From NCBI GenBank assembly GCA_946408105.1, contig CAMJQS010000009.1, positions 1 through 32,787 on the forward strand: a DNA stretch of 32,787 bases, read 5' to 3'. The stretch comes from an uncultured Selenomonadales bacterium (lineage in GTDB: Bacteria > Bacillota > Negativicutes > Selenomonadales > Selenomonadaceae). This document shows positions 15,401 through 30,400 of the stretch, piece after piece. Below the pieces are notes generated by a model. That model made no database searches, was not told where the DNA came from, and was given only the letters and a program-made list of their open reading frames with translations. A program made the position numbers and the translations under genes. Each line of letters opens with the position of its first letter. Positions within the stretch are counted from its first letter, which is position 1.

Positions 15401-18400
15401 TTACAGCTACGGCAACACGACGATTGACAACTGCACAAGCTCCGTAACGATTAACAGCACCTATAACGGCGGCTCAGCTAACGGCGGCTTTGTCAGTGCG
15501 GTTATGGGCGGCAAGCTTACGATAAAAGACAGCACCTTTGACGGCTCGTTTATCGGACAAAATACATACGGTTGGAGTGGATTCGTCGGTACAAATCTTG
15601 CCAAAACCGAAATTACCGGAAGTTTATTCGCGCCCGCGCAGATTGACGTTAATACAAATCAATCCGCGTCCTTTGCACGCAACAGCAACAACATCACCGA
15701 TTCTTTCTGCACAAAGACGCTCGGCACTCTTCAGGGCGAACAAATCTTTGCCGAATTGAACTTGCCCGAAGGTGTCACGGCTACTTACGTTAGCGGCGAG
15801 ACTATAACTATCGGCGAAAAAACTTATTACAAGCCCGGCGCGACGTTCACGCTCACGGCAACCGACGGCTACGGCAGTAACTTCAGCGGCTACACGTTCA
15901 AGGCAGGGAACACTTCCGCCACCCGCACAGGCGAAGGCGTCTATAATCTCGTGCTCGGCGATTCGGATAAGGTTGAGTTCGTCGGTTTCCCGAAAATCGG
16001 CTCGCTCGGCTTTGATAAAGAGACAAACACTTATCTAATCAACTCCGAAGACGATTTGCTTGCCTTCCGCGATTACGTCAACGACTTTCACGATTGTCAA
16101 GGCTACACTTTCAAGCTCACAAAAGACCTCAACCTTAAAAAATTTGATAACTGGACGCCGATAGCTAAAAACGGCAGAAGTTTTCGAGGCACGTTTAACG
16201 GCGACGGGCACACAATCAGCAACCTCAAAATAAACAGCAACGAAGAGCCTTGCGGTTTGTTCGGCTACAACGTGAGCGGCACGATTCAAAATATCACGCT
16301 GATAAATGCCAACGTCAATGGCGGGAACGAAGTCGGCGGCATTGCGGGCTACAACCTCAACGGAACGATTGATAATTGCACAGTTGAAGGAACAATCAAA
16401 GGCGGTCAGTATGTCGGCGGTATTGCGGGCTACAACAGCGGCGGCACGATTAAGGACAGCTTTGCCGATGTCACAGTAAGCGGCACACTCAACAAATTCG
16501 GCGTAATCGTCGGCAGAAAGAGCGGCGGCACCTACAGCGACAACGGATATATTACTTCCAAAGTCAGAGTCAACGACAAAACGGGCGCGACAAAATATTA
16601 TTCGCTCGACTTGCCCGCAGGTGTCACGGCAAAATATACCGGCGGCGGCAACGTTAAAACTGTCGGCTCCAAAACTTACTACACGCCCGGCGCGACGTTC
16701 ACTTTGACGCTCGACAAGACCAACGCGGACTTGCTCGCCAATTATGCCAAAGTCAGCGGCTTAAAAAATGCAACTCTCATCAGCGGCAACGATTATTCCT
16801 TCACGCTGGACGAAAAAGGCACGGGCATTACGATTGACGGCACGGATTGGATTGCGGGCTTGAGTTACGTCAAAGACAGCAACGGCTATGTTCAATATTA
16901 CAAGCTCTCGACTTCCTACGATTGGCAACTCCTCTGCGACTTCGTGAACGGCACGGGCAAATGGGCAGGCAACCCTCACAACTGCGCGGGCACGACGTTT
17001 GAATTTACTCGCGACATCTCGACACGCGGCACGTTGAACAACTTCGCGGGCACAATCGACGGCAAGGGCTACAAACTCATTAACGGCAGTATAACGTTCG
17101 GGACGCTCAACAACGCCACAATCAGCAACCTCGAAATCGCCAATGCCAGTGCTTACGGTTATTCAAGCGTCGACGGGGCGGGCTTGGCGAAAGAAACCAC
17201 AGGCAACACGACGCTCCGCAATATCACGGTCAGCGCACGGCTCAAAAACACCTCGACTGATTCGTTCGGCGGACTTGTCGGCAAGAACAGCGGCAACCTC
17301 ACGATAACGGGCAGTAAATTCAGCGGCTACGTTGAGAGCGGAGACGCCGCGCAGGTTGGCGGCTTTGTCGGAGAAAATACCGGCACACTCACGATAAACG
17401 ACGGCGTATTTATTCCCTTCGGTCTCGACATCAAGAGCAACGCCGTTACTCGCGCCACCTTTGCCAACGGCGATAACGTCACGATAAACGGCACGACTTA
17501 CTACGCGACGCAACTCGGCACGGCTCAGGGCGAAAAAATCTTCAGCGAAGACGAATTGACTTTGCCCGAAGGAATCACGGCGAACTATGTAAGCGGCACC
17601 AAGCTCACTTTCGACGGAAAAACTTATTACAAGCAGGGCACGACCTTTGAACTTGACGGCGAAGTTGCGGACGGCTACAAATTGGTTGCGGGCGAAGGCA
17701 GTACTTTAACCCGAAACGATGACGGCACGTATAATTTTGTTTTCAACGGCTCCGCGCAGGTTACGCTTGCCAACGCTTCGGAAATTGCCGGCTTGACGCT
17801 CGAAAACGGCTACTATCTGATAAGAAGTGTTGAAGACTTGCAAACCTTCCGCGATTACGTCAACAGCGGGCACAAATGCGAGGGTTTGAAGTTCAGACAG
17901 ACAACCGACATAGATTTGAGCGGAATAGCGAACTGGACGCCCATCGGCAAAAGCAACGGTAAAATGTTCAAGGGCACGTTCGACGGGCAAGGCTACAGTA
18001 TCAGTAACCTCAAGGTAACGGGTAAAGATTATCGAGTAGGCTTGTTCGGCTACAACAGCGGCACGATTAAAAACGTCTCGCTGATTGATGTCAATATCAG
18101 CGGCGATTACTTTGTCGGCGGCATCGCGGGCTATAACGACAATGGCACGATTGATAACTGCGCGGTCAGCGGCGAACTCAGCGGCTTTAATTCTGTCGGC
18201 GGCATTGTCGGCAAAAACATCAATAGCACGATTAAGGAAAGTTTCGCCGATGTCACAGTCAGCGGCAGTAGTTATGTCGGCGCGGTCGTTGGCAACAACA
18301 GCGGCACAGTCAGCGGCAATGAATATTGTTCGGAGACCGGCGACAACACGGGCGCGACACGTCTTTACAAGCTGAACTTGGACGACGGCATAGAAATATC

Positions 18401-21400
18401 GGCAGACGCTCCGCCGAGTGACCGCCGCACGTTTAACGGCACCAACTACTACAAGCCCGGCACGACAATCACGCTCGACGTAACCAAAACTTATAACGGC
18501 GTGGCGAACACTCCGACTTATCTGCGTTACGGCGATAATTTTTACGAGAAGGGCACCAACATATCCTTGACGATTGACGGCAACACCGATCTCAAGCTTT
18601 ACGGCTATGATTCTTTCAACAACATAAACTATAACGCCGAGACGGGCTGTTACGAGATAAACAGCACCGCAGGTTTTTATGAGCTTGTGGCTTACTCGCG
18701 AACTCACGACTGCAAGGGCTACAAGTTCAAGCTGACGGACGACGTTGAGATAAGAGCGGGCTACAATATCGGCGCAGAGAATTGCCACTTCAAAGGCGAG
18801 TTCGACGGCAACGGTCACACGCTCAATCTATACAAATTCGCCGCCACGATTGATAACATGTCGCCGTTCAAGTTCATTGAGGACGCCACGATTAAAGACT
18901 TGACGGTAAGCGGCGATTTCTACGTCGGCAACACCAACAACGCGGCGGGTATCGTGTCGCAGAGCTTTGGCACCTGCACGATTGATAACTGCGTTGCTGA
19001 TGTCGCCATAAGGAGCGGCACGGGCACTGTCGGCGGTCTCGTCGCCGTCAACAACGGAACGCTCAACATTTCCAACAGCAAATTTACGGGCTTGCTTAGC
19101 GGCAATATCGAACAGCTCGGCGGCTTTGTCGGCGACAACAAGGGCACGCTCACGATAAGCGACGGCGTCTTTGCTCCGAACACTTCATCAACCGTTGAGA
19201 ACGCGGCGACTTTCGCGAACGGCAACGGCGTCTGCAATATCGAAAACAGCTGCTACACTCGCGCACTCGGCACGATTCAGGGCGACGAAATTTGCTTGGT
19301 TTCAAATCTTCCCGAAGGCATTACGACTGAACTTTTAAGCGGCGAAACAATAAGCGTCGGCGGCACGACTTATTACAAGCCCGGCTCGAAGTTAAAGCTC
19401 ACAATCGGCGACGAATTCAATTATTCTCCCGAAACTTTGACGCTCAGCGCGGGCGGCAACGAGCTTGCCAAGAATGACGACGGCACCTATACGCTCACTT
19501 TGACGAAAAGCGCAAATATTTCCTTCGACGCCCAATTTAAAATCGGAACTGCCATATACGACGCGGATAAAGGCGGCGTCTACATGCACTATCTCGCCTA
19601 CGACGCGGCGGGCGGTTACTTCAAGATTCAAAGCGTCCAAGACTTGCAAACCCTCGCCGAATATGTCAACAGCTGGCACAACTGCAAGGGCTTGACGTTC
19701 AAACTCATGAACGACATCGACTTGAGCGGCGTAACCGATTATTGGGTACCGATAGCGCAAAAAGAGAATGCAGGAAACGTATCGTCTCCGGAGTTCGCGG
19801 GCACCTTCGACGGGCAAGGCTACACAATCCAAAACGTTCCGCTTAAAGACGGTTTAGAGGTAACCGGCGGCGAAAGTCTCAGCAGTATCGCCAACAACTA
19901 CAGAGGCGTTATCGGCGTCGGCTTATTCGGCACAATCGGCGCGGGCGGCTTTGTCAAAGATTTGAACGTCACGGGCACCGCCAACGAAAATAATATCTGG
20001 ACGGACGGCGGCTTGTTCGTCGGGCGCAACTTCGGCACGATTGATAACTGCACGGTTCAAGGCAAGTGCGGCGGCTTCGTCAATCTCAACACGGGCACGA
20101 TTAAAGATTGCGTCTCGATAATGACGGGTATCCATACTGAAAATCTCGGCGGCTTTGCGGCGACGGCGGGCGGCAGTTTCATCAATAACCTCTATGTTCT
20201 TCGTTATTCACCGCCGCGAGGCTTTTTCTCGACGGGCGGCACGCGCTTAACCAAATACGTTTCAATCGGCGACCTTAATATCAAAGTCACCGGCGGAGAG
20301 GCTGTCATCTTTGACAAGAGACTTTACTACAACACCGACTCGGCGATTACTATCAACCTCGATGATGATTTCGTCGCGGCGAACGAGGGTAAAGTCCTCA
20401 AGATTGGCAACACGGTTTTGGGCACGGTCTCAAGCTCGTTGACTTACACTTTCCCGAACGATTTCAACAGCACCGATAACGATTCGCTTGTTGTCGGGGA
20501 CGCTCCAACCGTTGAAGACGAGATTGCCAACGCCGAAAACGTCATAAACATTAACAGCCTCGACGACTTTATAAACTTCCGCAACCAAGTAAACAACGGC
20601 AAAGTCTACAAAGGCAAGATAGTAAGATTGACGACGGACCTCGACTTAAGCGGCATAGACAACTGGACGCCAATCGGCACATCAGCTTGGAAGTATTTCA
20701 AAGGCACGTTTGACGGCAACGGTCACACGATTAGCAACCTCAAAACGAGCGGTCACCCTCAGGGTAGCGGTTTATTCACCATAAACGAAGGCACGATTAA
20801 GAATTTGACGTTGACAAATGTAAACATCAACGGCAACGGCAACAGGTATGTCGGCGGCATTGTCGGCGAAAACAGCGGCACGATTGATAATTGCTTTGTT
20901 GAAGGCACAATCAACGGCAATCGGTATGTCGGCGGCATTGCCGGCAACAACGGCGGCACCGTTAAGAACAGTTTCGCCGATGTTGCAGTCAGCGGCAATC
21001 AGTATGTCGGAGCAGTCGTCGGCTTTAGCGACGGCACCACCGGCGACAACGCTTTTTGCTCGGACGCATCCGATAACAGCGGCGCGACGAAATATTGCGC
21101 TCTCAACGTTCCCGAAGGCGTCACGATTACTACAGACGATGCCAACAAAAAGACAATCGGCGGCAAGACTTACTATAAGCCCGACGCGACGTTGACGCTC
21201 ACGACAACAAATGATATGACCGGCAAGATGTTTAAGTCGGGCAACAACATAGCGACTTATAACAGCGCGACTTCAAGCTATACCCTTACGCTGAGCAATT
21301 CGGAGATAGTAATTGAGGACACTCCGAAAATCGGCACAATGAGTTTAGACTTGGAAACGGGCACTTACCTTATTAACAACGTAAACGATTTGCAGAGTCT

Positions 21401-24400
21401 TGCGACTTACGTCAACGAGGGGCACGATTGCGCAGGTTTGAAGTTCAAGCTCACGGACAACCTCGACCTTAGCGGCATAGCGAACTGGATGCCAATCGGC
21501 AACGACAGTAATAACCGTTTCAGCGGCACGTTCGACGGCGATAACCACACAATCAGCAACCTCAAGATAACGGGCGGCAGTTATCGCGGCTTGTTCGGTT
21601 ATAACAACGGCACGATAAAAAATGTCACGCTGGTTAATGCCAATATTAGCGGCTATTGGAATGTCGGCGGCATTGTCGGCTACAACAACAGAGGCACGAT
21701 AGAAAATTGCGCAGTCAGCGGCGAACTCAGCGGCAATAGATGGGTCAGTGGCATTGCGGGCGACAACTTCGGCGGCACGATTGGTAATTGCTTTGTTGAC
21801 GGCATAATCAGCGGCGATAAATATGTCGGCGGCATTACGAGCGAAAACCAAGCCGGCACCGTTAAGGACAGCTTCGCCGATGTTACAGTCAGCGGCAATC
21901 AGTATGTCGGCGCGATTGTCGGCAACAACTACGGCAGATATAGCGGCAACGGATATGTCTCAAACGCCTACGACAGCACGGGCGCGACTAAATATTACAC
22001 TCTCGACTTGCCCGCAGGTGTCACGGCGACTTACACGGGCGGCGACGACCTCAAGAAGACTGTCGGCGGCAAGACTTACTACAAATTGGGCGCGACGTTC
22101 AATCTCAGCGTCGGCACCAATGCAAATTACCAAACGATAACGGGCTTGAGTGTCGGCGGCAAGGCTCTCACAAAGACGGGCGACACTTACAGCTACACGC
22201 TCGGCGACAACGAGACGATTGACATTATCGGCGTCCCGACGATTGCGGAACTTACAAGCGCGGGCGCAACCTACAACCACGCCGAGAACGCTTACGAAAT
22301 CGGCACGGCGGCACAACTTCAAGCTCTTGCGTCTTACGTCAACGCGGGGCACAACTGCGCGGGTTTGAAGTTCAAACTCACGGCGACCATTGACCTTGAC
22401 GGCGTGAACTGGACGCCAATCGGTAACAGTCCGAATTATTTCAGCGGCACCTTTGACGGCGGAAACCATACGATAAGCAACCTAACCATAACGGGCGGCG
22501 ATCGTCAAGGCTTGTTCGGTGAAAACAAGGGCACGATTAAAAATGTCAATCTCATCAATACCAACATCAGCGGCGGCTGGATAGTCGGCGGCATTGCGGG
22601 TCACAGTTACAGCGGCACGATTGATAATTGCACAGTTGAAGGCAAAATCAGTGGTACAGGCAATTATGTCGGCGGCATTGCGGGCTACAACGACAGAGGC
22701 GCAATTAAGGAAAGCTTTACCGACGCAACAGTCAGCGGCAGTAAATTTGTCGGGGCGGTCGTCGGCTATAAATCGTCCTTCAGCTCCTTAAGCGGCAACT
22801 ACTACGCTAAAGGCAATGACAAATACGCGAGCAAGATTAACACGTTGACATTGCCCGAAGGCGTGACGGCGACTTTCAACAGCGGCGGCGGCGACTCCAT
22901 TACTCTTGGCGGCAAAGATTATTATCTGCAAGGCTCAAGCTTATTGCTCAGCACGGCGGGTGTGACGGGCTATCATAAAATCAAGGGCTTGCGCGTCGGC
23001 GATACCGATTTGACTGCGGACGCCAACGGCAATTATGCGCTGATATTCGACGGGCAAAATACGACCGTCACGATTAACGGCGACCCGATTATTGACGGCT
23101 TGACTTACCAAAACGGCGTCTATCTGATAGCAGACTACAGCGACTTGGGAACGTTGGCAAACTACGTTGCGGCGGGTCACAACTGCGCGGGCTTGAAGTT
23201 CAAAGTCACTGCCGAGAGAAAGAACGGCAACTATTACGACATTCAAAACTCGCAGTATCAAATCGGCACGGCGGACACTCCGTTTGCGGGCACGTTCGAC
23301 GGCAACGGCAAGACAATCGACATTGCCGGTTCATTGGATGCGCTGTTTAGCTACATTGACGGCGCGACGATTAAAAATCTCACAGTCAAGAGCAAGGGCA
23401 TTGTTGCCAACGCGAGCGGCACGAACACAATCAGCGATTGCGTTGCCTCGTCGTGGGATATGGAGCGCGGCGGTTTCGTCTACAACAATTCGGGCACGCT
23501 CACGATAAGGAACAGCGTCTTTAACGGCAAAATCCTCAGCGGCAACGGCTTTGTCGGCGAAAACAGCGGCACGGTTCGTGTGCGCGGCAGTATGTTTGCT
23601 CCGAGTTCAGTTCCCGACAACTACAGCGGCAATGCTTACGCGGGCGGCACCGTCAATATCGCGAACAGCTACTACACGACGGGCACGGGCAACGGCGCGA
23701 CTAAGGCTTTCAAATTCGAGTTGCCCGCGAATACAAAGCTTGCCAACGACAACAGCCTTTTGACGTTCGACGGCGTTCAGTACATTGCGCAAGGCTCCAA
23801 ACTCAAGCTGACAGTCGACGCCGCGCAGTTCACGCAGTTTGCAAGCTTTAAAGTTGACGGCAACGACGTTGCGGGTCAAAACGGCGTCTACACCGTGACA
23901 ATCGGCGAAACTTATCCGACAATCGCGGCGGAAGGGCGCGTGAAGATTGCGGACTTGATTTACGACGAGAGCGACGGCAGTTATCTGATTGAGAGCGTGG
24001 AAGAACTTAAAGCTTTGGCTGACTTTATCAGCGACGGCAACGCGCCGACGAATAAATTTAAGCTCACGCACGACATTGACATCAGCGGCAAGAATATTCA
24101 GCTTGGCACGAGCGGTTACAAGTTCGCGGGCGAGTTCGACGGCAACGGCTACACTATCACGACGGACAAGACGCTTTTCAACTACACAAGCGGCGCGACG
24201 ATTGGCAACCTCACGATTGACGGCACGATAGCTGACGGCTCCGCGTTTATCGGCAATGCGGACGGCGGCACGATTAACGACTGCGCCTTTGTCGGCACGC
24301 TCACCAATGCGACTAACGGTTTTGTCAAAGGCGGCAATGCGACAATCAGCAACAGCGTCTTTGCTCCAAAAGGCGACTTCAGCGGCGAGGCGTTCGGCGG

Positions 24401-27400
24401 CACCGTCACGAACAGCTACTATACAAAGGGCACGGCGGGCGACGACGCAATCAAAGTTCACACGTTGAGCGGCTTGCCGAGACAACTCAACTTGACCTGC
24501 GCGGACGCCGATAAATTTACGTTCGGCAATACGACTTACTACAAGGACGGCGCGGCGTTGACTTTCACTCGTGACGATGAGACGCGGCGAGTAGTCGACG
24601 GCGTGACGGTCGGCGGCGTTGCGGCTACCAAAGACGGCAACGCTTACAAAGTCACGCTTACCAGCGACGCGGCTAATCTTGCAGTTGTCGGCAGTTGGCA
24701 CATTCAGCTTAACGGCGCGGGCGACACCTACACCAACCGCGAGGATAACATTTCGATTTTGGGCGGCGCGGGCAATGATTCTGTCGACAACTTCGGCAAG
24801 GACGTAACGATTACGGCGGGCGACGGCGACGACACGATTAAACTTCGCAACGGCAACAACAGCGTTAAGTTGGACGGTTTCGGCGTGGGTGACGTTATCG
24901 AGTTCGACGGCGAATTTAGCTTAGGCTCCGAAGGCTACAACGAGAGCGATAAAAAAGCCGTCATCGTTTCCGAATACGTCCACACGACCCTTGACGGCGT
25001 GAAATTCTCCGAAGACGGCACTGTCTGGAGTTTCGACGCGGCAAATCGCACGGCTAAATATGGCAAGCAGAAACTTGAAGGCGTCTACCTCGACGAAACG
25101 GACGGCAAGATTAAATATCGTCTGAACGAAATTAAGCCGGAGGATATGTATGTTGAGCTAAGCGGTATCGGTGCGGACTTTGCGATTCAGACCGATAACT
25201 TGGACGGCTACGGCGGATTGAAAGCCGGCACTGAAACTATTGTCCTCAACGGCAACCACTTCGCGGGCGGCGACGGTATCACTGTCACGAGCAACAACGC
25301 CGGCTATGCTTTCGGGCTTATCGACAGCGTTAGCGGCGTGCACTTTACCGGCTCCGACAACGGTGAATATATTTACGTCGACGAGAGCAATGTCACGATA
25401 ACGGGCGGCGGCGGTGCAGACACGATTAAGCTCGGATTGAACGTCACGAACATCACCGTTACCGACATGGGAGAGGACGACCGCATTTATCTTTACGGCG
25501 GCACGATTGACAAACTTGAGACTATCGGCGAAGAGGGCAATCAATCGTTGGTTGCTGAAACTTCCAGTACCGGTACCATTAAAAGAGTTACAATCGGCGG
25601 CATAAGCAACATTGCAACGAATTTAAGCAGCTGGCAAGATACCGACAACGGCAAAGCTTACTACGTCGGCAATGCGAACGGCTTCGGCGTGGGCGAAAGC
25701 GGAATGTATATCGGCTACGTGCAAGCAAACGACTTGACGCCTGTTATCGAGTTCAACGGCTTAAAAATAGTAAATGACGATTCGCCCAGATACCACACGG
25801 GTTACGGCTATCCGCAGGTTGAAATCAGCCCCGAAAACTTTGCGGGCAACACTCTTACGATTGTCCAAGAAAAAGGCGGCGCGGTTGTCAGGTTGGATGG
25901 TGACTTCGAGGGCAAAACGCTTGTCGGCTCCGACGCCAACAATATTTTGCATGACGAATACACCGGCGACAGAGAAATCGGCGATATAATTCAGAACAGC
26001 GGCAATAACCTTGTAATTTTGTGCGGCGGCGGCGACGATTCGATTGACAACTACGCCGACAACGCGACAATCGTTGCAGGTTCGGGCGACAACAACATTA
26101 ACCTCATGAACGGCGGCAACACCTCAATCAACGGCGGCACGGGCGACAACCAAATTTATATCGAAACCGCTGAGGCTGTCATTGTCAACGCGCAGGGCAA
26201 CAATACAATCAGAGGCAATTTGAATTCCTTGACCGTCGAGAATTTCAATTCGGGCGACGTTATCGATTCTGATTACGAAATTACTAATCTCAGCGTTGAA
26301 GGCGGCAACCTCGTTGCAAGCTTTGACGGCGGCACGTTTACCATTGCGGGTATCAGCCAACTTGCAAGTGGCGAAGTAACCAACACTTGGAGCAAAGACG
26401 CGAACGGTTGGACTTACGGTCAATCGGTCGGCACGGAAGGCGCATACATCAAGGACGGCAATATCGCCTACGCGGAAAATAAAACTTTCTTCACGCTTGG
26501 CGGCTTGAAAGACGGCTTGACGGAAAATCAAATCGCGGCGGGCGTCACGATTAACGGCGGTAAGGTTATCCTCAGCGAGAGCGTCCTCGATACTTCCAAA
26601 TCGCCTTCGATTAGCGGCGGTCGAATTGAAATCGACAGCCCCCTCCTCCAACGCGAAGTCACGACGGGTTGGAACCTTATCGACAATGACAGGAATATCT
26701 ACGCTTACTACGACACGGCGGGCGACGGCTCAGGCTGGACGCAAGACGACGACGGCAAATGGCAATACGCCGAAGGTATCAAGCCGCTGTTCTCCTTTGA
26801 AAACATAAAAACTATAAAAGAAGTTTATGATGACGAGAATAAAGAATGGAATTTCTACGATGCTGCAACCATCGACAAGGATAACAAAGTCCTCACGCTC
26901 AGCGAGGATTCCTTCAACGGCGACAACATCGAACTGCTCGGCAACGCGGGCGGCTACACGTTTAAATTCGCTGACGACTTCGACGCGACAGGCAAGACCT
27001 TTGACGGCTTACCGAAAATCGGCGATATGACATTTGGCTCCGACGCGGCGGGCAATGCTTACTACCTCGTCAACACGGTTGCAGACTTGCAAAAGTTGGC
27101 GGAATACGTCAACGCGGGCAACAACTGCGCGGGCTACACGTTTAAGCTTGCGAGCGACCTCGACCTCGACGGCGTAGAGAACTGGACACCAATCGGCAAC
27201 GACGATCAGGGAGGCAAATATTTCAAAGGCACGTTCGACGGGCAAGGACATATCATCAGAAACTTGAAAGTAGAAACAAGCGGCTACACCAGAGCGGGCT
27301 TATTCGGCTGTCTCGGCGACTATAACGATAACGGCGGCACGATTCAAAACGTTTCGTTGGTTAACGCCAATGTCAAAGGAGGCAGAGCGGGCGGCATAGT

Positions 27401-30400
27401 CGGTACCAATTACGGAACGATTGATAACTGTTTTGTCGACGGCACAATCGAGACTAACGGCGCAGGTGGAGCACTTGTCGGCGCAATCGTTGGCGAAAAC
27501 AACGACAACGCCAAAGTCATCGCCTGCTACTATCACAGCGAGGCGGGCGGCTACGGCACTCCTGTTTACGAACTTGAATTGCCCGACGGCGTCACGGCAA
27601 ATCATGTTAGCGGCAAATCAAAAACTGTCGACGGCACAATTTACTACCTCAGCGGCGCGACCTTCGACCTCACGCTTGACACGGACACACTCGACAGCGA
27701 AAGCATTTACGAGAAAATTGCTGTCAAGAACGCTACGCAAATCGGCGACAACACCTACAGATATACCGTCTACGACGACGCCTCCGCGCAGGTTAATGAG
27801 TTCACCTGCTACCCGAAGATTGACGGGCTTACGTTCGTTCCGAACAACAACGGCGACGGCTCCTACAACCTCGACAACGCCGCAAGCTTTGCATCGTTGA
27901 GCACCTTCCTTGCCAATTACGCGGGCGATACTTCTGTCTTGAAATTCAATCTGACTGCCGACACCTACGAAATAAGCGATGCCGAGCAACTGAAACTTTT
28001 TGCAACAATCGTCAACAGCGGCAACAACTGCAGAAATAAAACCTTCAAGCTCACGAACGATATTGACCTTAGAAACGTAGCGAACTGGACGCCAATCGGC
28101 AACCCGTACACGCAACCTTTCGCGGGCATATTCGACGGGCAAGGGCACACGATAAACAACTTGACGATAACGAGCGGCGATAAAGTCGGCTTGTTCCATT
28201 GGAACAGCGGTACGATTAAAAATGTCTCGCTGGTTAATGCCAACATCAGCGGCAATTCTTATGCCGGCGGCATTGCCTACTTAAACTACGGCACGATTGA
28301 TAATTGCGCGGTAGATGGCACTATCAGCGGCGATTATAGGGTCGGCGGCATTGTCAGTTACAATATGTCCGGCGGCACGATTCAAAACTGCTTAACGTTA
28401 GCCAAGACAAGCGGCAATTCTTATGTCGGTGCAATTGTCGGCAAGAACAATGGCTCTATTGCTAACAGCTATCGTGCAGGAGACGCCACGCCGGCAGATT
28501 CCACTCCGCTTGCTTACGAATTGACGTTGCCCGAAGGCGTTACGATTGCAGAGGATAAAGGCGTCAAATACAACGGCAAGCTCTACGCTCCTGCAGGCGA
28601 CCTCAAGCTCAACATAAGCGCGACGGCTCACGACGACAGTTTTGCGAAAATCACGGGCATAATCGGCGCGACCGATAACAACGACGGAACATTTACTTAC
28701 ACCATGCCCGCAGAAAATTCGACGCCCGAATTTAGCGGCTTACCTGTTATCGCGGGGCTTACCTTAGACGCAAGCGATGACTCCTACATAATCGATTCGG
28801 TTGAGGCTTTGCAAGTTTTGGCGACTTACGTCAACGACGGCAACACCTGCGCGGGCTTGAAGTTCAAGCAGACGGAAGAAATTATCCTCGACGCTGAAAG
28901 CAACTGGACGCCGATAGGCAACGAGGAGAATCATTTCATGGGCACGTTCGACGCCGGCATTTACGACAGCGACGGCGAACTCACGGACAGCTACACGATA
29001 AGCAATTTAACGATAAAAGACGGCAGCAGTAACGTCGGCTTGTTCGGCTATGTCAACGGCGGCACGATTAAAAACGTCGTCTTGCTCTATGCCAATATCA
29101 GCGGCAACGAGAACGTCGGCGGCATTGTCGGCACAATCAGCGACGGCACGATTGATAACTGTTTCTTCGACGGCTATATCAGCAGCGGCACTAACGGCGC
29201 GATTGTCGGCAACAACAGCGGCGGCACCGTAAACGATTGCTACTATCACCTCGAAACGGTTACGCCCAAACGCGGCTTGCTCAAGAGCGGCGGCTCTTCG
29301 GGCGGCGGACTTTACTCGTTGACGGAGCCTGAACATTTCACCTTTACCAACACCGACGGGTTCAGAAATTATCGCGGCAGAATTTTCGCGACGGGACAAG
29401 TTACATTTGAGTTGACGGCAGACGACGACCGACGCATTATCGACGAATTGAGCGGCGCGACGATTGAGAAAAACGGCAATGTCTACACCGTGAACTTGAC
29501 GGGCGACGCCGTGCTTGATGCCGCATATCATATTCAACTGCACGACGGCGGCGACACCTACACCAACGCGGAAGACAATATCAGCGTGCTCGGCTCGGCG
29601 GGCGACGACACAATCAGCAACAGCGGCACCAACGTCACAATCTCGGCGGGCGCGGGCAACGATTCAATCAGCAACACCGCCGCGCAGGTCACGATTGACG
29701 GCGGCGAAGGCAACGATACCATTTCCAACACCGCCGCGAACGTCAGCATAGACGTTTCCAAAGGCAATGACGTTATCGAATTTGCGGGCACAAACAGCTT
29801 TACGGTTACGGGCTTCGGCGCGGGCGACGTGATTAAACCTGCAAGCGGCAATTTCAAAGATCTCACTGTCACCAATGACGGCGTTGTCGCGAGCTACAGA
29901 ACTGACGGCTCTAACTTCGACAGCCACATTACAATCGGCGGGCTGAACTTATCGAAGACAGTCAATAATTGGTCGTTGGAAAGCGGCACTGCGAACTTTA
30001 TCCCGACGACACTCGCGGGCGCGTACTTGGACGGCGGCGAGATAGCTTATCAAGTTGAATCAGTCGGATCCGCGCAGGTTGCCATTAGCGGCATAAGCAA
30101 GCTTGACGGTATCGCTGACGTGGGCAAAGTCATTGAAGTTGACGGCAGTGCGGTTAATGATTCGGGCGCGACGGTTGCTTTGAACTCCAACGGCTATCAA
30201 TTTAATCTTAAAGGCGATTGGAGCGGCAAGACTTTTACCGCCACCGACAATGCCGACGTTATCACCAACAGCGCGAGCAACATTGAGATTGCACTCGGCG
30301 ACGGCAATGACAAGCTTACCAACTTTGCGGCGTCGAACGTGACGATAACGACGGGCGACGGTTCCGATACGATTGAGATAACGAGCAACGTTGAGGCAGT

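Larger units (their letters stand above)
12500..24680 (+). repeat. First GLUG/beta-solenoid module array (about 14 modules)
   Basis: Module openings (IGSL/IAGL plus Y-I-DL-L) fall near 12500, 13340, 14250, 15067, 16000, 16855, 17790, 18620, 19550, 20520, 21330, 22240, 23095 and 23950. Type A modules carry NWTPIG and GLUG motifs. Type B modules carry IGT-KFAGTFDG, a DNY/FNY-type hydrophobic segment and GGFVG. In the first eight modules the types alternate A-B-A-B. Positions are read by eye and accurate to tens of bases. Confidence 0.7.

Noticed and set aside
12123..28199. Long minus-strand frames opposite the giant gene (e.g. 12123-12965, 17706-18818, 23607-24701) with Ala/Val/Asp-rich repetitive products
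   Set aside because: They are mirror images of the repeat modules. The same peptide patterns (RAVVVADNAADI) recur wherever GLUG DNA occurs, and there are no start signals or recognisable domains.
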